DNA from: Flavobacterium profundi
Lineage (GTDB): Bacteria > Bacteroidota > Bacteroidia > Flavobacteriales > Flavobacteriaceae
DNA: 52,526 nt
NCBI RefSeq assembly: GCF_006491645.1
Contig: NZ_VDCZ01000018.1
Span: forward strand, 1-52,526
Direction of reading: 5' to 3'
The position numbers and the translations under genes were made by a program. Positions 23,179-32,494 of this stretch are shown here, one piece after another (the stretch's first letter is position 1; each line of letters starts with the position of its first letter). The notes under the pieces are model-generated. The model was not told the origin of the DNA, ran no database searches, and saw only the letters and a program-made list of their open reading frames with translations.

Positions 23179-24234
23179 ATGCTTCTTAATAATTCTTCTA
23201 TTTTAGTGTCCGTAATTATTCCTGTATATAATGTTGAAAAATATATTTCAGAAGCTATTGAAAGCGTTTTAAATCAAACTTATAAACCTATTGAAATTAT
23301 TTTAGTTGATGATGGATCCAAAGACAATTCCTTATCAATTTGTAAACAGTTTGTACAGCAACATTCAAATATAAAATTAATTGAGCAACAAAATTCTGGA
23401 GTTTCTATAGCAAGAAACAAAGGTCTTTCAATAGCAGAAGGAGAATATGTTTTTTTTATGGATTCTGACGATACGATTGATGTTGAATTTATTCGCTCAT
23501 CTTATGAAGTGGCTAAAACTAAAGATGCTGATATTGTTATTGTTGGAGATTATTATTGTAAATCAACTAAAGTTCCTGCATTACCTACTTGTGCTCAATT
23601 TTTGAAGCATGATTTTTTAAAACAACATCCAAACATTCGTTTCCCTGAAAAAATTCAACCGTGTGAAGATGGCTTGTTTTCGCATCAATTATTAGCTTTG
23701 ACTGATAAAATTGCAAAAAATCCCTTAGGTATTTACAATTACAGAGAACATGAAAATCAAAACCATATTACGATTCATAAAAATAAGGAGCAAGTACTCC
23801 ATCAAATTCCAAAATGGTTAGAAATTTTAGAAAATTTTTATACTCAAAACAATTTATATCAACGAAAAACGTTACACCTAGCTTTTTTTTTAGAACACGA
23901 ACCTTTTGAATTAAGGTTTTTAGCGATGCCATTTGATAGCATTCAAAAAGAAAGCCTCCATGTATTAATTAAAGACTTTTATACCACTCATGTTGCACCG
24001 TTTATTGGGAGTAATGAGAAAAAAAAGTTAAGTCGACTTTTTCTTAGTTTTTTAAAAGCAAAAAATCATATGGCTTTTGAAAAAGTTTATAAAAGGCATG
24101 TATTGTTATTAAAAATTAAAGAGAAATTGCATTTTTTTAATTATAAAGCGCAACTAAAAATGGTTAATATCATCCCTATTTCTAAATATAGAAAGTCATT
24201 ACGAAATAGAATTAATGCCAATTTTGCCAAATGA
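23179..24234 (+). CDS. Family 2 glycosyltransferase
   Basis: This 351-residue GT-A enzyme has the nucleotide-binding N-terminus VSVIIPVYNVEKYISEAIES, then IEIILVDDGSKDNSL, and the DxD-type metal site EYVFFMDSDDTID near residue 97. A C-terminal helical region of about 130 residues is basic and probably membrane-associated. It likely acts at the cytoplasmic face on LPS or a surface glycan; donor and acceptor are unknown. It opens a three-gene plus-strand set and overlaps the next gene by 4 bp (ATGA). Confidence 0.9.
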   Translation: MLLNNSSILVSVIIPVYNVEKYISEAIESVLNQTYKPIEIILVDDGSKDNSLSICKQFVQQHSNIKLIEQQNSGVSIARNKGLSIAEGEYVFFMDSDDTIDVEFIRSSYEVAKTKDADIVIVGDYYCKSTKVPALPTCAQFLKHDFLKQHPNIRFPEKIQPCEDGLFSHQLLALTDKIAKNPLGIYNYREHENQNHITIHKNKEQVLHQIPKWLEILENFYTQNNLYQRKTLHLAFFLEHEPFELRFLAMPFDSIQKESLHVLIKDFYTTHVAPFIGSNEKKKLSRLFLSFLKAKNHMAFEKVYKRHVLLLKIKEKLHFFNYKAQLKMVNIIPISKYRKSLRNRINANFAK

Positions 24235-25484
24235 AAATTGTAATTGTCCAACATAAAAACTTTTTAAATAGTACTGGTGGAACTGAAAAAATAGCCTGTT
24301 TTTTAGCAAATAATTTAGTTGAAAAAGACTGTGAAGTAATTCTTGCTACTAATGATGAGAATGTTTCAGGAAAACCCATGTTTTATTTAAATCCAAAAGT
24401 TACCCTTAATAATCTATTTAATCCAAAATTTATTCAAGAAGAGATAATTACACTTTTCAATTACAAAGGCAACAATCCTTTCTTTTGGCTTTATTACAAA
24501 CTGAAAAAGAAACGAGATAAAATACACAACAAATTACTAGTAAAAAAATACGGCGGAGTAGAAGGTATTTATACTCATAATCTTAAAGAAAGAGTTACAC
24601 TTTGGCAAACTTATTTAAGTGATGTTAAGCCTAATGTCATTATTACCATGTCTATAAGTTCGTTAGTCGAGATTACATTTGGAAAAAAGCTACAATTTCC
24701 CATACTAAATTCAGTGAATGGAAGACCAGATTATGATTATACAGATGTATTGTGGTATCGTTCTAAAATAGAAATGAAATTGTTGGAAGAAGCGTATGTT
24801 CATTTATCTGGAATCCAAGTTTTATTTGATAGTTACAAAGCTTTTCTTCCTACTACATTTATTGGTGAAGCTGTAACTATTCCAAATCCAGTAATCCAAA
24901 TGGATACCAATGCGTTAGTACATCATGACATAGCAAAAAAAACATATAAAATTATAAATATTGCTTCTTTAAATAATAGTTGTAAGCAACAAGATGTAGC
25001 CATCCAAATCTTTTCAAAAATAGCTACCTCTTACCCTAATTGGATTTTAGAGTTTTGGGGTGTGGGTAATGATTTGCAAATTTTACAAGAACAAGTTGCC
25101 GAGTTGCAATTAGAAAATAGGATCTTTTTCAAAGGATTTACTTCAGAACCTCTTGAAAAGTTAAAAGAGGCAGAAATTTTTCTTTTTCCTAGTAAATATG
25201 AAGGTTTTCCGTTAGCTTTAACCGAAGCAATGGCTGTTGGTTTACCTGTAATTGGTTTTCAATCTTGTTCTGGAGTAAATGAGTTAATTCAAAATGAACA
25301 GAATGGTTTTTTAGCGAATGATATAACTGATATGCAGCACAAATTGGAACAACTCATTCAAAATTCAGAATTAAGAAAGAAAATGGGAATCATGGCTCAT
25401 GAATCTGTAAAAAAATATTCAGAAGAAGCTGTGTTCCAAAAATGGTTCCACTTTATTACTCAAATAAATAAAAAACAAAATTAA
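24231..25484 (+). CDS. Family 4 glycosyltransferase
   Basis: This 417-residue GT-B enzyme has an N-terminal domain with a Gly-rich acceptor-side loop (NSTGGTEKIACFLANNL) and a C-terminal donor domain with IFFKGFTSEPLEKLKEAEIF and the sugar-nucleotide signature FPSKYEGFPLALTEAMAVG followed by LPVIGF (E-x7-E). It overlaps the upstream GT2 gene by 4 bp and lies 3 bp before the next GT4, so the three are co-expressed. It resembles amylovoran/GalNAc transferases in layout, but the sugar cannot be assigned. Confidence 0.9.
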   Translation: MKIVIVQHKNFLNSTGGTEKIACFLANNLVEKDCEVILATNDENVSGKPMFYLNPKVTLNNLFNPKFIQEEIITLFNYKGNNPFFWLYYKLKKKRDKIHNKLLVKKYGGVEGIYTHNLKERVTLWQTYLSDVKPNVIITMSISSLVEITFGKKLQFPILNSVNGRPDYDYTDVLWYRSKIEMKLLEEAYVHLSGIQVLFDSYKAFLPTTFIGEAVTIPNPVIQMDTNALVHHDIAKKTYKIINIASLNNSCKQQDVAIQIFSKIATSYPNWILEFWGVGNDLQILQEQVAELQLENRIFFKGFTSEPLEKLKEAEIFLFPSKYEGFPLALTEAMAVGLPVIGFQSCSGVNELIQNEQNGFLANDITDMQHKLEQLIQNSELRKKMGIMAHESVKKYSEEAVFQKWFHFITQINKKQN

Positions 25485-25487
25485 ACG

Positions 25488-26636
25488 ATGCGAATATTAT
25501 ATTTTTATCCAGAAAATCCACTTTTAAAAAATCAAGGAAATAATGCAAGAGCCTTAGCACTTTTAGAATATTTTAAAGCACGTGCTATTGAAGTTGATTT
25601 TGTTGGGGTTTATGCTGATAATTTTCAACATGAAGACCTATCTGATTTAAAAAAGGAACACTATATTAAAGAGGGTTATTTATTAAAAAGTCTTTCTAGA
25701 AAGAAAAATCAATTGCGCTATTTCTTTATGTATTCTTTACCCCGAAAAATCTTTAAAAAAATAAAGGAATTTGACAGAAGAAGATTTGGACAAGAAAAAC
25801 TATTCGAAGAAATTGCACTACAAAAAGAATATGATTTCATATTAATATCTTATGCTTATTGGGCTAATCTAATAGATAAAATTAAAGAAGTAAAACCAAA
25901 TGTAAAATTTGTTATTGATACACATGATTTTTTAACGTCTCAATTTCAGCATACTAAAGATTTTCAATTGGGTAAATATTTCGAAACGGAAATACGTCTT
26001 TTAAATAAATTTGACGAAGTTTTAGTAATATCTAACGAAGAAAAGTATATTTTCTCTCAATTTTTGGAAAAGCCAGTTTCTATAGTTACTCATTCTTTGA
26101 AATCGCATTTTGAAGCATCTAAAATAACTAAGAAATATGATATAGTCTATGTTGCTAGTAATAATGAACATAATATTAAAGCAGCCAAATGGTTTTTTAG
26201 TGAAGTGTACCCAAAATTAGATAAAAATTTACAAATAGTAGTAGTAGGAAGAGTAGCAGCTTTTTGTCCAGACGAAGATAACATTACTAAAATAGCATTT
26301 GTTGAAGATTTAGATGCTATTTATGAAGTTTCAAAAATGGCCATTTGTCCTATGCTTAGTGGAACAGGTTTGAAAATTAAAGTCGTGGAAGCCCTTTCTT
26401 ATGGTTTGCCAGTTGTATGTAATGAAAGAGGTCTTGACGGTTTATTGAATAAAACCAATAATGGTTGTTTAATGACTAATAATCCAAGTCAGTTTGCGAA
26501 CTATATAATTCAACTGCATCAGGATGAGTCTTTTTACAAGAAACATGCACAAGATTCAAAATCATTTTTTGAAGCCAATCATTCTATTGAAGCAACTTAT
26601 TCTGAGTTAGATTCTATTTTTACAGTTGATCAATAG
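25488..26636 (+). CDS. Family 4 glycosyltransferase
   Basis: This 382-residue GT-B protein has an N-terminus of RILYFYPENPLLKNQGNNAR type with a long acceptor domain. Its C-terminal Glyco_trans_1_4 domain carries YDIVYVASNNEHNIKAAKWF, IAFVEDLDAIYEVSKMAI and the donor site GTGLKIKVVEALSYGLPVV. It belongs to the GT4 subgroup whose donor loop reads G-x-G-x-K-x-K-x-x-E, shared with the convergent gene at 26620-27798. The last 17 bp overlap that gene tail to tail, leaving no room for a terminator. Confidence 0.88.
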   Translation: MRILYFYPENPLLKNQGNNARALALLEYFKARAIEVDFVGVYADNFQHEDLSDLKKEHYIKEGYLLKSLSRKKNQLRYFFMYSLPRKIFKKIKEFDRRRFGQEKLFEEIALQKEYDFILISYAYWANLIDKIKEVKPNVKFVIDTHDFLTSQFQHTKDFQLGKYFETEIRLLNKFDEVLVISNEEKYIFSQFLEKPVSIVTHSLKSHFEASKITKKYDIVYVASNNEHNIKAAKWFFSEVYPKLDKNLQIVVVGRVAAFCPDEDNITKIAFVEDLDAIYEVSKMAICPMLSGTGLKIKVVEALSYGLPVVCNERGLDGLLNKTNNGCLMTNNPSQFANYIIQLHQDESFYKKHAQDSKSFFEANHSIEATYSELDSIFTVDQ

Positions 26637-27798
26637 ATAATAATGTTTTTTGCAAAGTCGCTCTTGAAAAAGGAGTTAAGCTTTCTTCAGAGTGGCTTTG
26701 TAGTTGTAACCAAAGATTTTTGTCATTATACAATCGAATGATTTCATTTGCAAAATCTTCTTCAGTTGAAGCTATCAATGCGTTTTTTCCATGCTCTAAA
26801 AACATACCTTCAGCACCAATAGCCGTTGTAATTAATGGAAGATAATACTCAAATGACTGTCCTATTTTTCCTTTTACACCAGCTCCGTATCGCAACGGGA
26901 CTACCATAAACTTTGAAGAAGTGAAAAAGGTTTCTATTTCAGGAATGTAGCCGTGAAAAATAAAATTAGGGTGCACAATATCGTTTATTTCGGTATTCAA
27001 ATTACCAATAACATCTACCACAATCTCAGGTAATTTTTCCCATACTTTAGGCATGATTTTTTCAAATAGAAAATACAAAGCATCAATATTAGGAGTATGT
27101 GTAGAACCTATAAAAAGAATGTTTTTTCTTTCTTCAAAAGGTAACGTTTCTTGTAAACTTATTTTTGGATAATGAATATTTGAAATAGTCTTCATCTTAT
27201 GAGCTGCGATGTAAGTACGCATAAATTCTTTTTCTTGTTCAGAAATGGTAATGACTAATGCAACTTTTTTGGCTACTACAGTTTCAATATGGAAGTACTT
27301 TTTATATCTTTTCTTTAAGGAAATCCTTTTTGGGTTTAGTTCAATAGCTCTTTTGTAACGCAAAAAATGAATATCAACCATGTCATATAAGGTGGTTGCT
27401 TCAGGAATCGTTTTATGAACATATTGGAAATGTCTTTTTAAAGTGTTTGGTCCATAAAACCAAATAAAATCAACCTTTGGAATAGCTTTTAAAAAAGAAA
27501 GGGTTGTCTGTTTATTTTTAAGTTCAGAAAATAGGATTACCTCTTCATTTTTAAAAAACTCAATATAATTATTGTCATTCTCAGATGATGTAAAAGTTAA
27601 AAAACAATTATATCCAAGTTGGACATAGGCTAAAATAATTTCCTTAAGTCTATTTGATCCAGAATCTTTATCATAAGTAGGAATTGCATTCGATATAAAA
27701 ACAATTGTTTTTTTAGATGCATCATACCTTTCACCATTTATTAAAGAGTTTAAATCAAAATCTATTTTTTTAGAAAAAAGATGTTTAAACGTGATCAT
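26620..27798 (-). CDS. Family 4 glycosyltransferase
   Basis: This 392-residue GT-B protein has an N-terminal domain with TIVFISNAIPTYDKDSGSNR and a C-terminal donor domain with KNILFIGSTHTPNIDALYFL, FHGYIPEIETFFTSSKFMVV and PLRYGAGVKGKIGQSFEYYL followed by PLITTAIGAEGM. The K-G-K-x-x-x-x-x-E-Y donor loop groups it with its convergent neighbour. It is transcribed from the GT2 gene at 27795-28715, which it overlaps by 4 bp (ATGA). Confidence 0.88.
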   Translation of the reverse strand: MITFKHLFSKKIDFDLNSLINGERYDASKKTIVFISNAIPTYDKDSGSNRLKEIILAYVQLGYNCFLTFTSSENDNNYIEFFKNEEVILFSELKNKQTTLSFLKAIPKVDFIWFYGPNTLKRHFQYVHKTIPEATTLYDMVDIHFLRYKRAIELNPKRISLKKRYKKYFHIETVVAKKVALVITISEQEKEFMRTYIAAHKMKTISNIHYPKISLQETLPFEERKNILFIGSTHTPNIDALYFLFEKIMPKVWEKLPEIVVDVIGNLNTEINDIVHPNFIFHGYIPEIETFFTSSKFMVVPLRYGAGVKGKIGQSFEYYLPLITTAIGAEGMFLEHGKNALIASTEEDFANEIIRLYNDKNLWLQLQSHSEESLTPFSRATLQKTLLSIDQL

Positions 27799-28715
27799 TC
27801 TTTGTTGTTTTGTTTATGTTTTAAAGAATCATTTAATCTTCCACCTCTAAAAAGCACTTTAAACAATGACCAGTATTTTGGTTTTCGAATACTCTTTATA
27901 AAATATTTTATTTGCAAGAATAACAATATAATTCGATAATTAAGATAACCATAATGTTTTCGAATCACATACAAGAGTGAAATTTTTAATTCCGTTTTAA
28001 TTTCGATTGATTTTGGAGTACTAGCTCCATGAAAATGAATGAATTTAGCATCTGGTATTAAATAAGCATACTTTTTAATTTTAGCTAGTCGAATACACAA
28101 ATCTGTTTCTTCTTGATACAAAAAGATATTGGTATCAAAACCACCCACACTCCAAAAATCATCAGAACGAACCATCATAAAACTCCCAGACACAAATTGA
28201 CCTCTTTGCGGACTCTTATATTCTAATTTTCGTTTAGGATATATTTTAGGATTGATTGTTTCTAAAAAGTAACGACCCAAAAGCTCTTTTAATGGCGATG
28301 AAAAATGATCTAAAGTTGGCAATAAACTACCATCTTCTTTGAAACTTTGCGGTCCACAAATTCCAAAGCTTTCATTATTTTTCATGGCTTCAATAATAAT
28401 TGAAAAACAATCGTTTAGTAATATGGAATCATTATTTACAAATGCATAATAAGTAGCATCCGAAAACTGACAACCAATCATATTACCTCCACCAAAACCA
28501 GTATTTATATGATTTCTAAGTAGTTTTATAGAAGGATTGTTTAATGCTGCTATATAGTTTTTTAATAGATTGTAATCATTCAATTTGGAATGATTATCTA
28601 CAATTATAATATTATAATTTAAAAGTGTTGAAGTATGTTTAATAATACTTTCTACACATTGAATAGTGTAGCTACTTGTATTATAATTTATTATTATGAT
28701 AGATAAATCCAACAT
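27795..28715 (-). CDS. Family 2 glycosyltransferase, rhamnosyltransferase-like
   Basis: This 306-residue GT-A enzyme has LDLSIIIINYNTSSYTIQCV, NIIIVDNHSKLNDYN, and the N-N-D metal-site variant YYAFVNNDSILLNDC near residue 95. Later segments are SGSFMMVRSDDFWSVGGFD and YQEETDLCIRLAK (the E-E/T-D-L-C-x-R acceptor-side motif), typical of rhamnosyl/N-acetylglucosaminyl transferases such as WbbL. A basic C-terminal amphipathic region follows. It is first gene of a two-gene minus-strand unit. Confidence 0.88.
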   Translation of the reverse strand: MLDLSIIIINYNTSSYTIQCVESIIKHTSTLLNYNIIIVDNHSKLNDYNLLKNYIAALNNPSIKLLRNHINTGFGGGNMIGCQFSDATYYAFVNNDSILLNDCFSIIIEAMKNNESFGICGPQSFKEDGSLLPTLDHFSSPLKELLGRYFLETINPKIYPKRKLEYKSPQRGQFVSGSFMMVRSDDFWSVGGFDTNIFLYQEETDLCIRLAKIKKYAYLIPDAKFIHFHGASTPKSIEIKTELKISLLYVIRKHYGYLNYRIILLFLQIKYFIKSIRKPKYWSLFKVLFRGGRLNDSLKHKQNNKE

Positions 28716-28905
28716 TTATTTTTTTAAGTAAAGTTAAATATATAGTTTTATTTCTATATATTTTTATCTAGTTTTACAAAGACAAAAAATTTGTTAGCAA
28801 AGTAACAAATAATTTTTAGGAATAGCTATTATCATTACACATATAGTTCAAAATGTAATACTAATTTTATTGTTAAATTAAGAACTAATTCTATAACTGC
28901 TTCTT

Positions 28906-30015
28906 ATGAAAATACTGCATATATCTGGTGCAAAAGGTTGGGGTGGAAATGAACAACAAATAATATACATTTTACCCAAGCTTAACGCATTAGGAGTTCA
29001 AAATATTGTTTGTGGTTTGAAAAACTCTGTTTTGGAAAAAGAATGCGAGAAGAACAATATTTCCTTCATTCCTTTCCGAAATAAAAAACTAAAAAGTTTT
29101 TCCAATTACAAGCAGTTAGCAAAAATTTCAAAAGTGGAAACCCAAGATATTATTCAATTGCACACGAGTGATTCGCTTATGTTTTTTCTTTTGTCTAATT
29201 TTTTATTTAGAATTAAAGGAAAATTAGTGTTTTCTAAAAAGGGTGTTGGAGTTAGTGGTAGTTTTTTAAGTAAGATAAAATATAATAGTTCAAGAATTGA
29301 TGCTATTTTATGTGTTTCAAAAATGGTAGAAGAATCTTTTGGTAAAACGCTTACTCCTAAAATGAAAGACAAAACAATTGTAATTAATGATTGTGTTTCT
29401 TTGGATATTTTGGATTTAAAAAGTGATATTAAAATCCGTAAACTATATAATATACCAGATGATAAATTGCTAGTAGGTAATATTGCAAACCATACCAATG
29501 CTAAAGATTTATTTACTTTAATTGATGTTTTAGCAGAAATTAAACACGTCCATAATAGAAATGATATCGTTTTTGTTCAAGTAGGAGAGTTTTCAAAAAA
29601 AACGGATAAACTCAAAGAATACGCTATTAAAAAGAAAGTGTTTAAGGACATTATTTTTATGAATCAAATAAAGAATGCGTCTTCTTTGAACAATCAATTT
29701 GATGTTTTTTTACTTACTTCTCAAAGAGAAGGTGGACCAACGTCACTTTTAGAAGCCATGTTAATGGGTACACCAGTAGTATCAACAAAAGTTGGAGTAG
29801 TCCCAGATATCATTCAAGATGGAAGTAATGGTTTCTCTGCAGAAATTAAAGATGCAAAAAAATTAAGTAAGAATATTATCGAATTATTGGATAATAAAAA
29901 ATTGCAAAAAGAATTTTCAGAAACAAATATGGAGATAGTTAAAACTAAATTTTCAGCTGTTTATATTGCAAATCAAATTAAAAACGAATTTGAAAAATTA
30001 TTAAAAACGAATTAA
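28906..30015 (+). CDS. Family 4 glycosyltransferase
   Basis: This 369-residue GT-B enzyme has the N-terminus MKILHISGAKGWGGNEQQII (Gly-rich loop of WaaG-like LPS transferases) and the C-terminal donor domain IIFMNQIKNASSLNNQFDVF, LLTSQREGGPTSLLEAMLMG, TPVVSTKVGVVPDII. The E-G-x-x-x-x-x-L-E motif is intact. It is a single gene on the plus strand whose TAA overlaps the TAA of the convergent neighbour within the 4-bp palindrome TTAA. A 190-bp AT-rich gap precedes it with no obvious consensus promoter. Confidence 0.9.
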   Translation: MKILHISGAKGWGGNEQQIIYILPKLNALGVQNIVCGLKNSVLEKECEKNNISFIPFRNKKLKSFSNYKQLAKISKVETQDIIQLHTSDSLMFFLLSNFLFRIKGKLVFSKKGVGVSGSFLSKIKYNSSRIDAILCVSKMVEESFGKTLTPKMKDKTIVINDCVSLDILDLKSDIKIRKLYNIPDDKLLVGNIANHTNAKDLFTLIDVLAEIKHVHNRNDIVFVQVGEFSKKTDKLKEYAIKKKVFKDIIFMNQIKNASSLNNQFDVFLLTSQREGGPTSLLEAMLMGTPVVSTKVGVVPDIIQDGSNGFSAEIKDAKKLSKNIIELLDNKKLQKEFSETNMEIVKTKFSAVYIANQIKNEFEKLLKTN

Positions 30016-30812
30016 TTTAAGTATTGATTAACTCCTTTTTCAATATACATTATTTTTTTCTCTCTTACTTCATCTTCTATGGCATGATTAATATTGATGT
30101 GACTTTTATCTTGTTCTTTATGATAAATATGAAAAGCAATTCCAGTATGTTTTAATCTTTTACCAACAATTCCAATATTGTGAAGTCGTTGAATCATTTC
30201 TGAGTCATCAACACCCCAACCCACCAAATTTTCATTAAAACCATTTATTGTTATAAAATCTTTTCTCCAAAAAGACATATTACAACCTCGTAACTTTTTT
30301 GAAATTTTTTTATGTTGTTTTTCAAAATACATAAAAAAAGGCATTCTTAATGTTCTTGTTCTTTTTTTAATTCCTTTTGAAAAGAAATGGTAACTAATTG
30401 TTTTATTGGTAAAAATAGAAGCTAAGATGTCTTTTTTTATATTTACTCTCGAACCAAATAAATATTGACCTTTTTTGGCATTTTTTAAATGATCTTCAAC
30501 AAAATTTTTGTGCATGATGATGTCTCCATCAATTTCAATAATATAGTCATATTGCGCTTTTGCAATTGCTTTATTCATTATTTTCGGCTTTTGATTGCCA
30601 TTATCTTCATGCCAAACATGCAATAAAGGAACAGGAAAGTCTTTTTGGAATTCAGAAATGAGTGCAGTAGTTTCAGGTTTAGAACCGTCATCTGCAATAA
30701 TAACTTCGTTTGGTAAAACAGTTTGATTTTTAATGCTTAAAAGCAATAATTCTAATGCTTGTGGCCAATTGTATGTAGGAGTTATTAAAGAACACTTAGG
30801 ATACAGACTCAT
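30012..30812 (-). CDS. Family 2 glycosyltransferase with galactosyltransferase-like C-terminus
   Basis: This 266-residue GT-A protein has CSLITPTYNWPQALELLLLS, NEVIIADDGSKPETTALI and the metal site YIIEIDGDIIMHKNFVEDH near residue 95. Its C-terminal half, RGCNMSFWRKDFITINGFNE followed by NLVGWGVDDSEMIQRL, is of the Glyco_transf_7C type seen in chondroitin polymerase-like enzymes. It is a paralogue of the gene at 31679-32494: both share HVWHEDxGxxKxKIxNKAI. Such enzymes often add core sugars in bacteroidetes LPS; specificity is unknown. Confidence 0.88.
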   Translation of the reverse strand: MSLYPKCSLITPTYNWPQALELLLLSIKNQTVLPNEVIIADDGSKPETTALISEFQKDFPVPLLHVWHEDNGNQKPKIMNKAIAKAQYDYIIEIDGDIIMHKNFVEDHLKNAKKGQYLFGSRVNIKKDILASIFTNKTISYHFFSKGIKKRTRTLRMPFFMYFEKQHKKISKKLRGCNMSFWRKDFITINGFNENLVGWGVDDSEMIQRLHNIGIVGKRLKHTGIAFHIYHKEQDKSHININHAIEDEVREKKIMYIEKGVNQYLN

Positions 30813-30845
30813 TCCAATTTTTTTTTGGTAAAAATATTGAATTAA

Positions 30846-30876
30846 TTGGAATTATTAAACACAATATCTACTTTTG
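30846..30876 (+). promoter_or_regulatory. Consensus promoter of the Kdo-kinase-like gene (TTG-N20-TACTTTTG)
   Basis: TTG (30846-30848), 20 bp and TACTTTTG (30869-30876) form a perfect Bacteroidota promoter. The -7 box ends only 16 bp before the TTG start codon chosen for the next gene, so the mRNA leader would be very short, about 10 nt. Confidence 0.65.
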
Positions 30877-30892
30877 AGAAAAATTAATAACT

Positions 30893-31654
30893 TTGATTAC
30901 GATTTCTAAGGCTTACCAAAAATATACTTCTGAAATATTAGATTGTATTGAAAATTTTACTAAAAAAGGAACTGTTTTTGTAAAAGGTTCACGTAATACG
31001 ATTAAGCTTTTTACAATTGAGCATACCATTGTAAATATAAAATCATTTAAAAAACCGAATCTTATCAATAAAATTGCGTATCGTTATTTTCGTAAATCAA
31101 AAGCCAGACGTTCTTTTGAATTTGCTTCTAAATTAATTGAAATGCAAATTGGAACACCACAACCTATAGCTTATTATGAAAATTTTGATATAATTGGACT
31201 TAAGGATAGTTATTATGCTTGCGAACATTTAGAAAATGTTTTTGAATTTAGAGCTATAATTGAAAATGAAGATTTTGAAGATAGAGAGGAAATTATAAGA
31301 CAGTTTATCCGTTTTACTGCTTTTATGCATAGAGAAGGGGTAGAGTTTTTAGATCATTCACCAGGAAACACTTTAATTCGTAAAGAAAACGATGGTAGTT
31401 ATTCTTTTTTTCTAGTAGATTTGAATCGTATGAAATTTCATAAAGTAATTGATTTTCAAACAAGAATGAAAAATCTATCTAAAATTACTCCTAAAAAAGA
31501 AATGATACTTATCATGAGTAATGAGTATGCTACAATTACTGGTGAAGATGAAAATTTGATTTTTACCACGCTTTGGAAATTAACTTCTGATTTCCAATAT
31601 CGATTTTATCGTAAAAAAAGGATTAAAAAGAAACTAAAATTCTGGAAAAAGTAG
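30893..31654 (+). CDS. Kdo/LPS kinase-like protein (InaA/WaaP family)
   Basis: The 253-residue protein-kinase-like fold probably phosphorylates a sugar of LPS (Kdo or heptose). Visible are a short N-lobe with FVKGSRNTIKLF, the hinge region YACEHLENVFEF, and the catalytic segment FMHREGVEFLDHSPGNTLIR, with Asp as base and Asn as metal ligand. It is followed by FLVDLNRMKF, which corresponds to the DFG-type Asp. The start codon is TTG: no in-frame ATG lies upstream, and the next Met is deep inside the fold. It is followed 24 bp later by a GT2 gene on the same strand, consistent with core assembly. Confidence 0.8.
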   Translation: MITISKAYQKYTSEILDCIENFTKKGTVFVKGSRNTIKLFTIEHTIVNIKSFKKPNLINKIAYRYFRKSKARRSFEFASKLIEMQIGTPQPIAYYENFDIIGLKDSYYACEHLENVFEFRAIIENEDFEDREEIIRQFIRFTAFMHREGVEFLDHSPGNTLIRKENDGSYSFFLVDLNRMKFHKVIDFQTRMKNLSKITPKKEMILIMSNEYATITGEDENLIFTTLWKLTSDFQYRFYRKKRIKKKLKFWKK

Positions 31655-31678
31655 TACTTTCAATTTATAAACCTTTTC

Positions 31679-32494
31679 ATGAAAGTTTCTGTAATAATCA
31701 CTACCTACAATTCGGAGGAATGGCTTGAAAAAGTCCTTTTAGGATATGCTGTTCAAACGGAGCCAAATTTTGAATTAATTATTGCCGATGATGGTTCTTC
31801 ATCAGCAACTAAAAGGGTTATAGATTCTTTTAAAGCTTCTTTTTTGCATCCAATACAACATGTGTGGCATGAGGATGAAGGATTTCGAAAATGTAAAATT
31901 TTGAATAAAGCCATTTTACAAACACACACGGATTATCTCATTTTTACCGATGGAGATTGTATTCCACGAAAAGATTTTGTAGCCCAACATTTGAAAAGTA
32001 AGGAAAAAGGCTATTTTTTATCAGGTGGTTATTTTAAATTGCCTATGTCAATCTCAAAATTGATTGATGCTTCACACATTCAGAAGCAAGAAGCTTTTTC
32101 CATTAGATGGCTTACTAAACAAGGACTTAAAAAGTCTTTTAAGCTATCTAAACTAACCAAATGGAATTGGTTCGCCGTATTAATGAATTGGCTTACGCCA
32201 ACTAAAAAAACGTTTAATGGACATAATACTTCTTGTTTTAAAGAAGATTTATTGGCAATTAATGGTTTTAATGAAGAGATGTTATATGGAGGTTTAGATA
32301 GAGAAGTAGGAGAACGTCTTTTTAATTATGGAATATTAGCCAAACAAATTCGATATAGTGCCATTTGCATTCATTTAGATCACAAAAGAGGCTATGCATC
32401 TCCTGAAATTTGGAAAAACAATAATGCCATTAGAGCTTACAATAAAAAGTATAATGTTATAAAAATCGAAAAAGGAATCGATCAATATTATTAA
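31679..32494 (+). CDS. Family 2 glycosyltransferase with galactosyltransferase-like C-terminus
   Basis: This 271-residue GT-A protein has VSVIITTYNSEEWLEKVLLG, FELIIADDGSSSATKRVI, HVWHEDEGFRKCKILNKAI and the metal site YLIFTDGDCIPRKDFVAQHL. The C-terminal portion, HNTSCFKEDLLAINGFNEEM followed by LYGGLDREVGERL, is typical of the LPS-core transferases found beside Kdo kinases in Bacteroidota. It is paralogous to 30012-30812. Its stop overlaps the convergent heptosyltransferase stop by TTAA. Probably co-transcribed with the kinase-like gene. Confidence 0.9.
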   Translation: MKVSVIITTYNSEEWLEKVLLGYAVQTEPNFELIIADDGSSSATKRVIDSFKASFLHPIQHVWHEDEGFRKCKILNKAILQTHTDYLIFTDGDCIPRKDFVAQHLKSKEKGYFLSGGYFKLPMSISKLIDASHIQKQEAFSIRWLTKQGLKKSFKLSKLTKWNWFAVLMNWLTPTKKTFNGHNTSCFKEDLLAINGFNEEMLYGGLDREVGERLFNYGILAKQIRYSAICIHLDHKRGYASPEIWKNNNAIRAYNKKYNVIKIEKGIDQYY

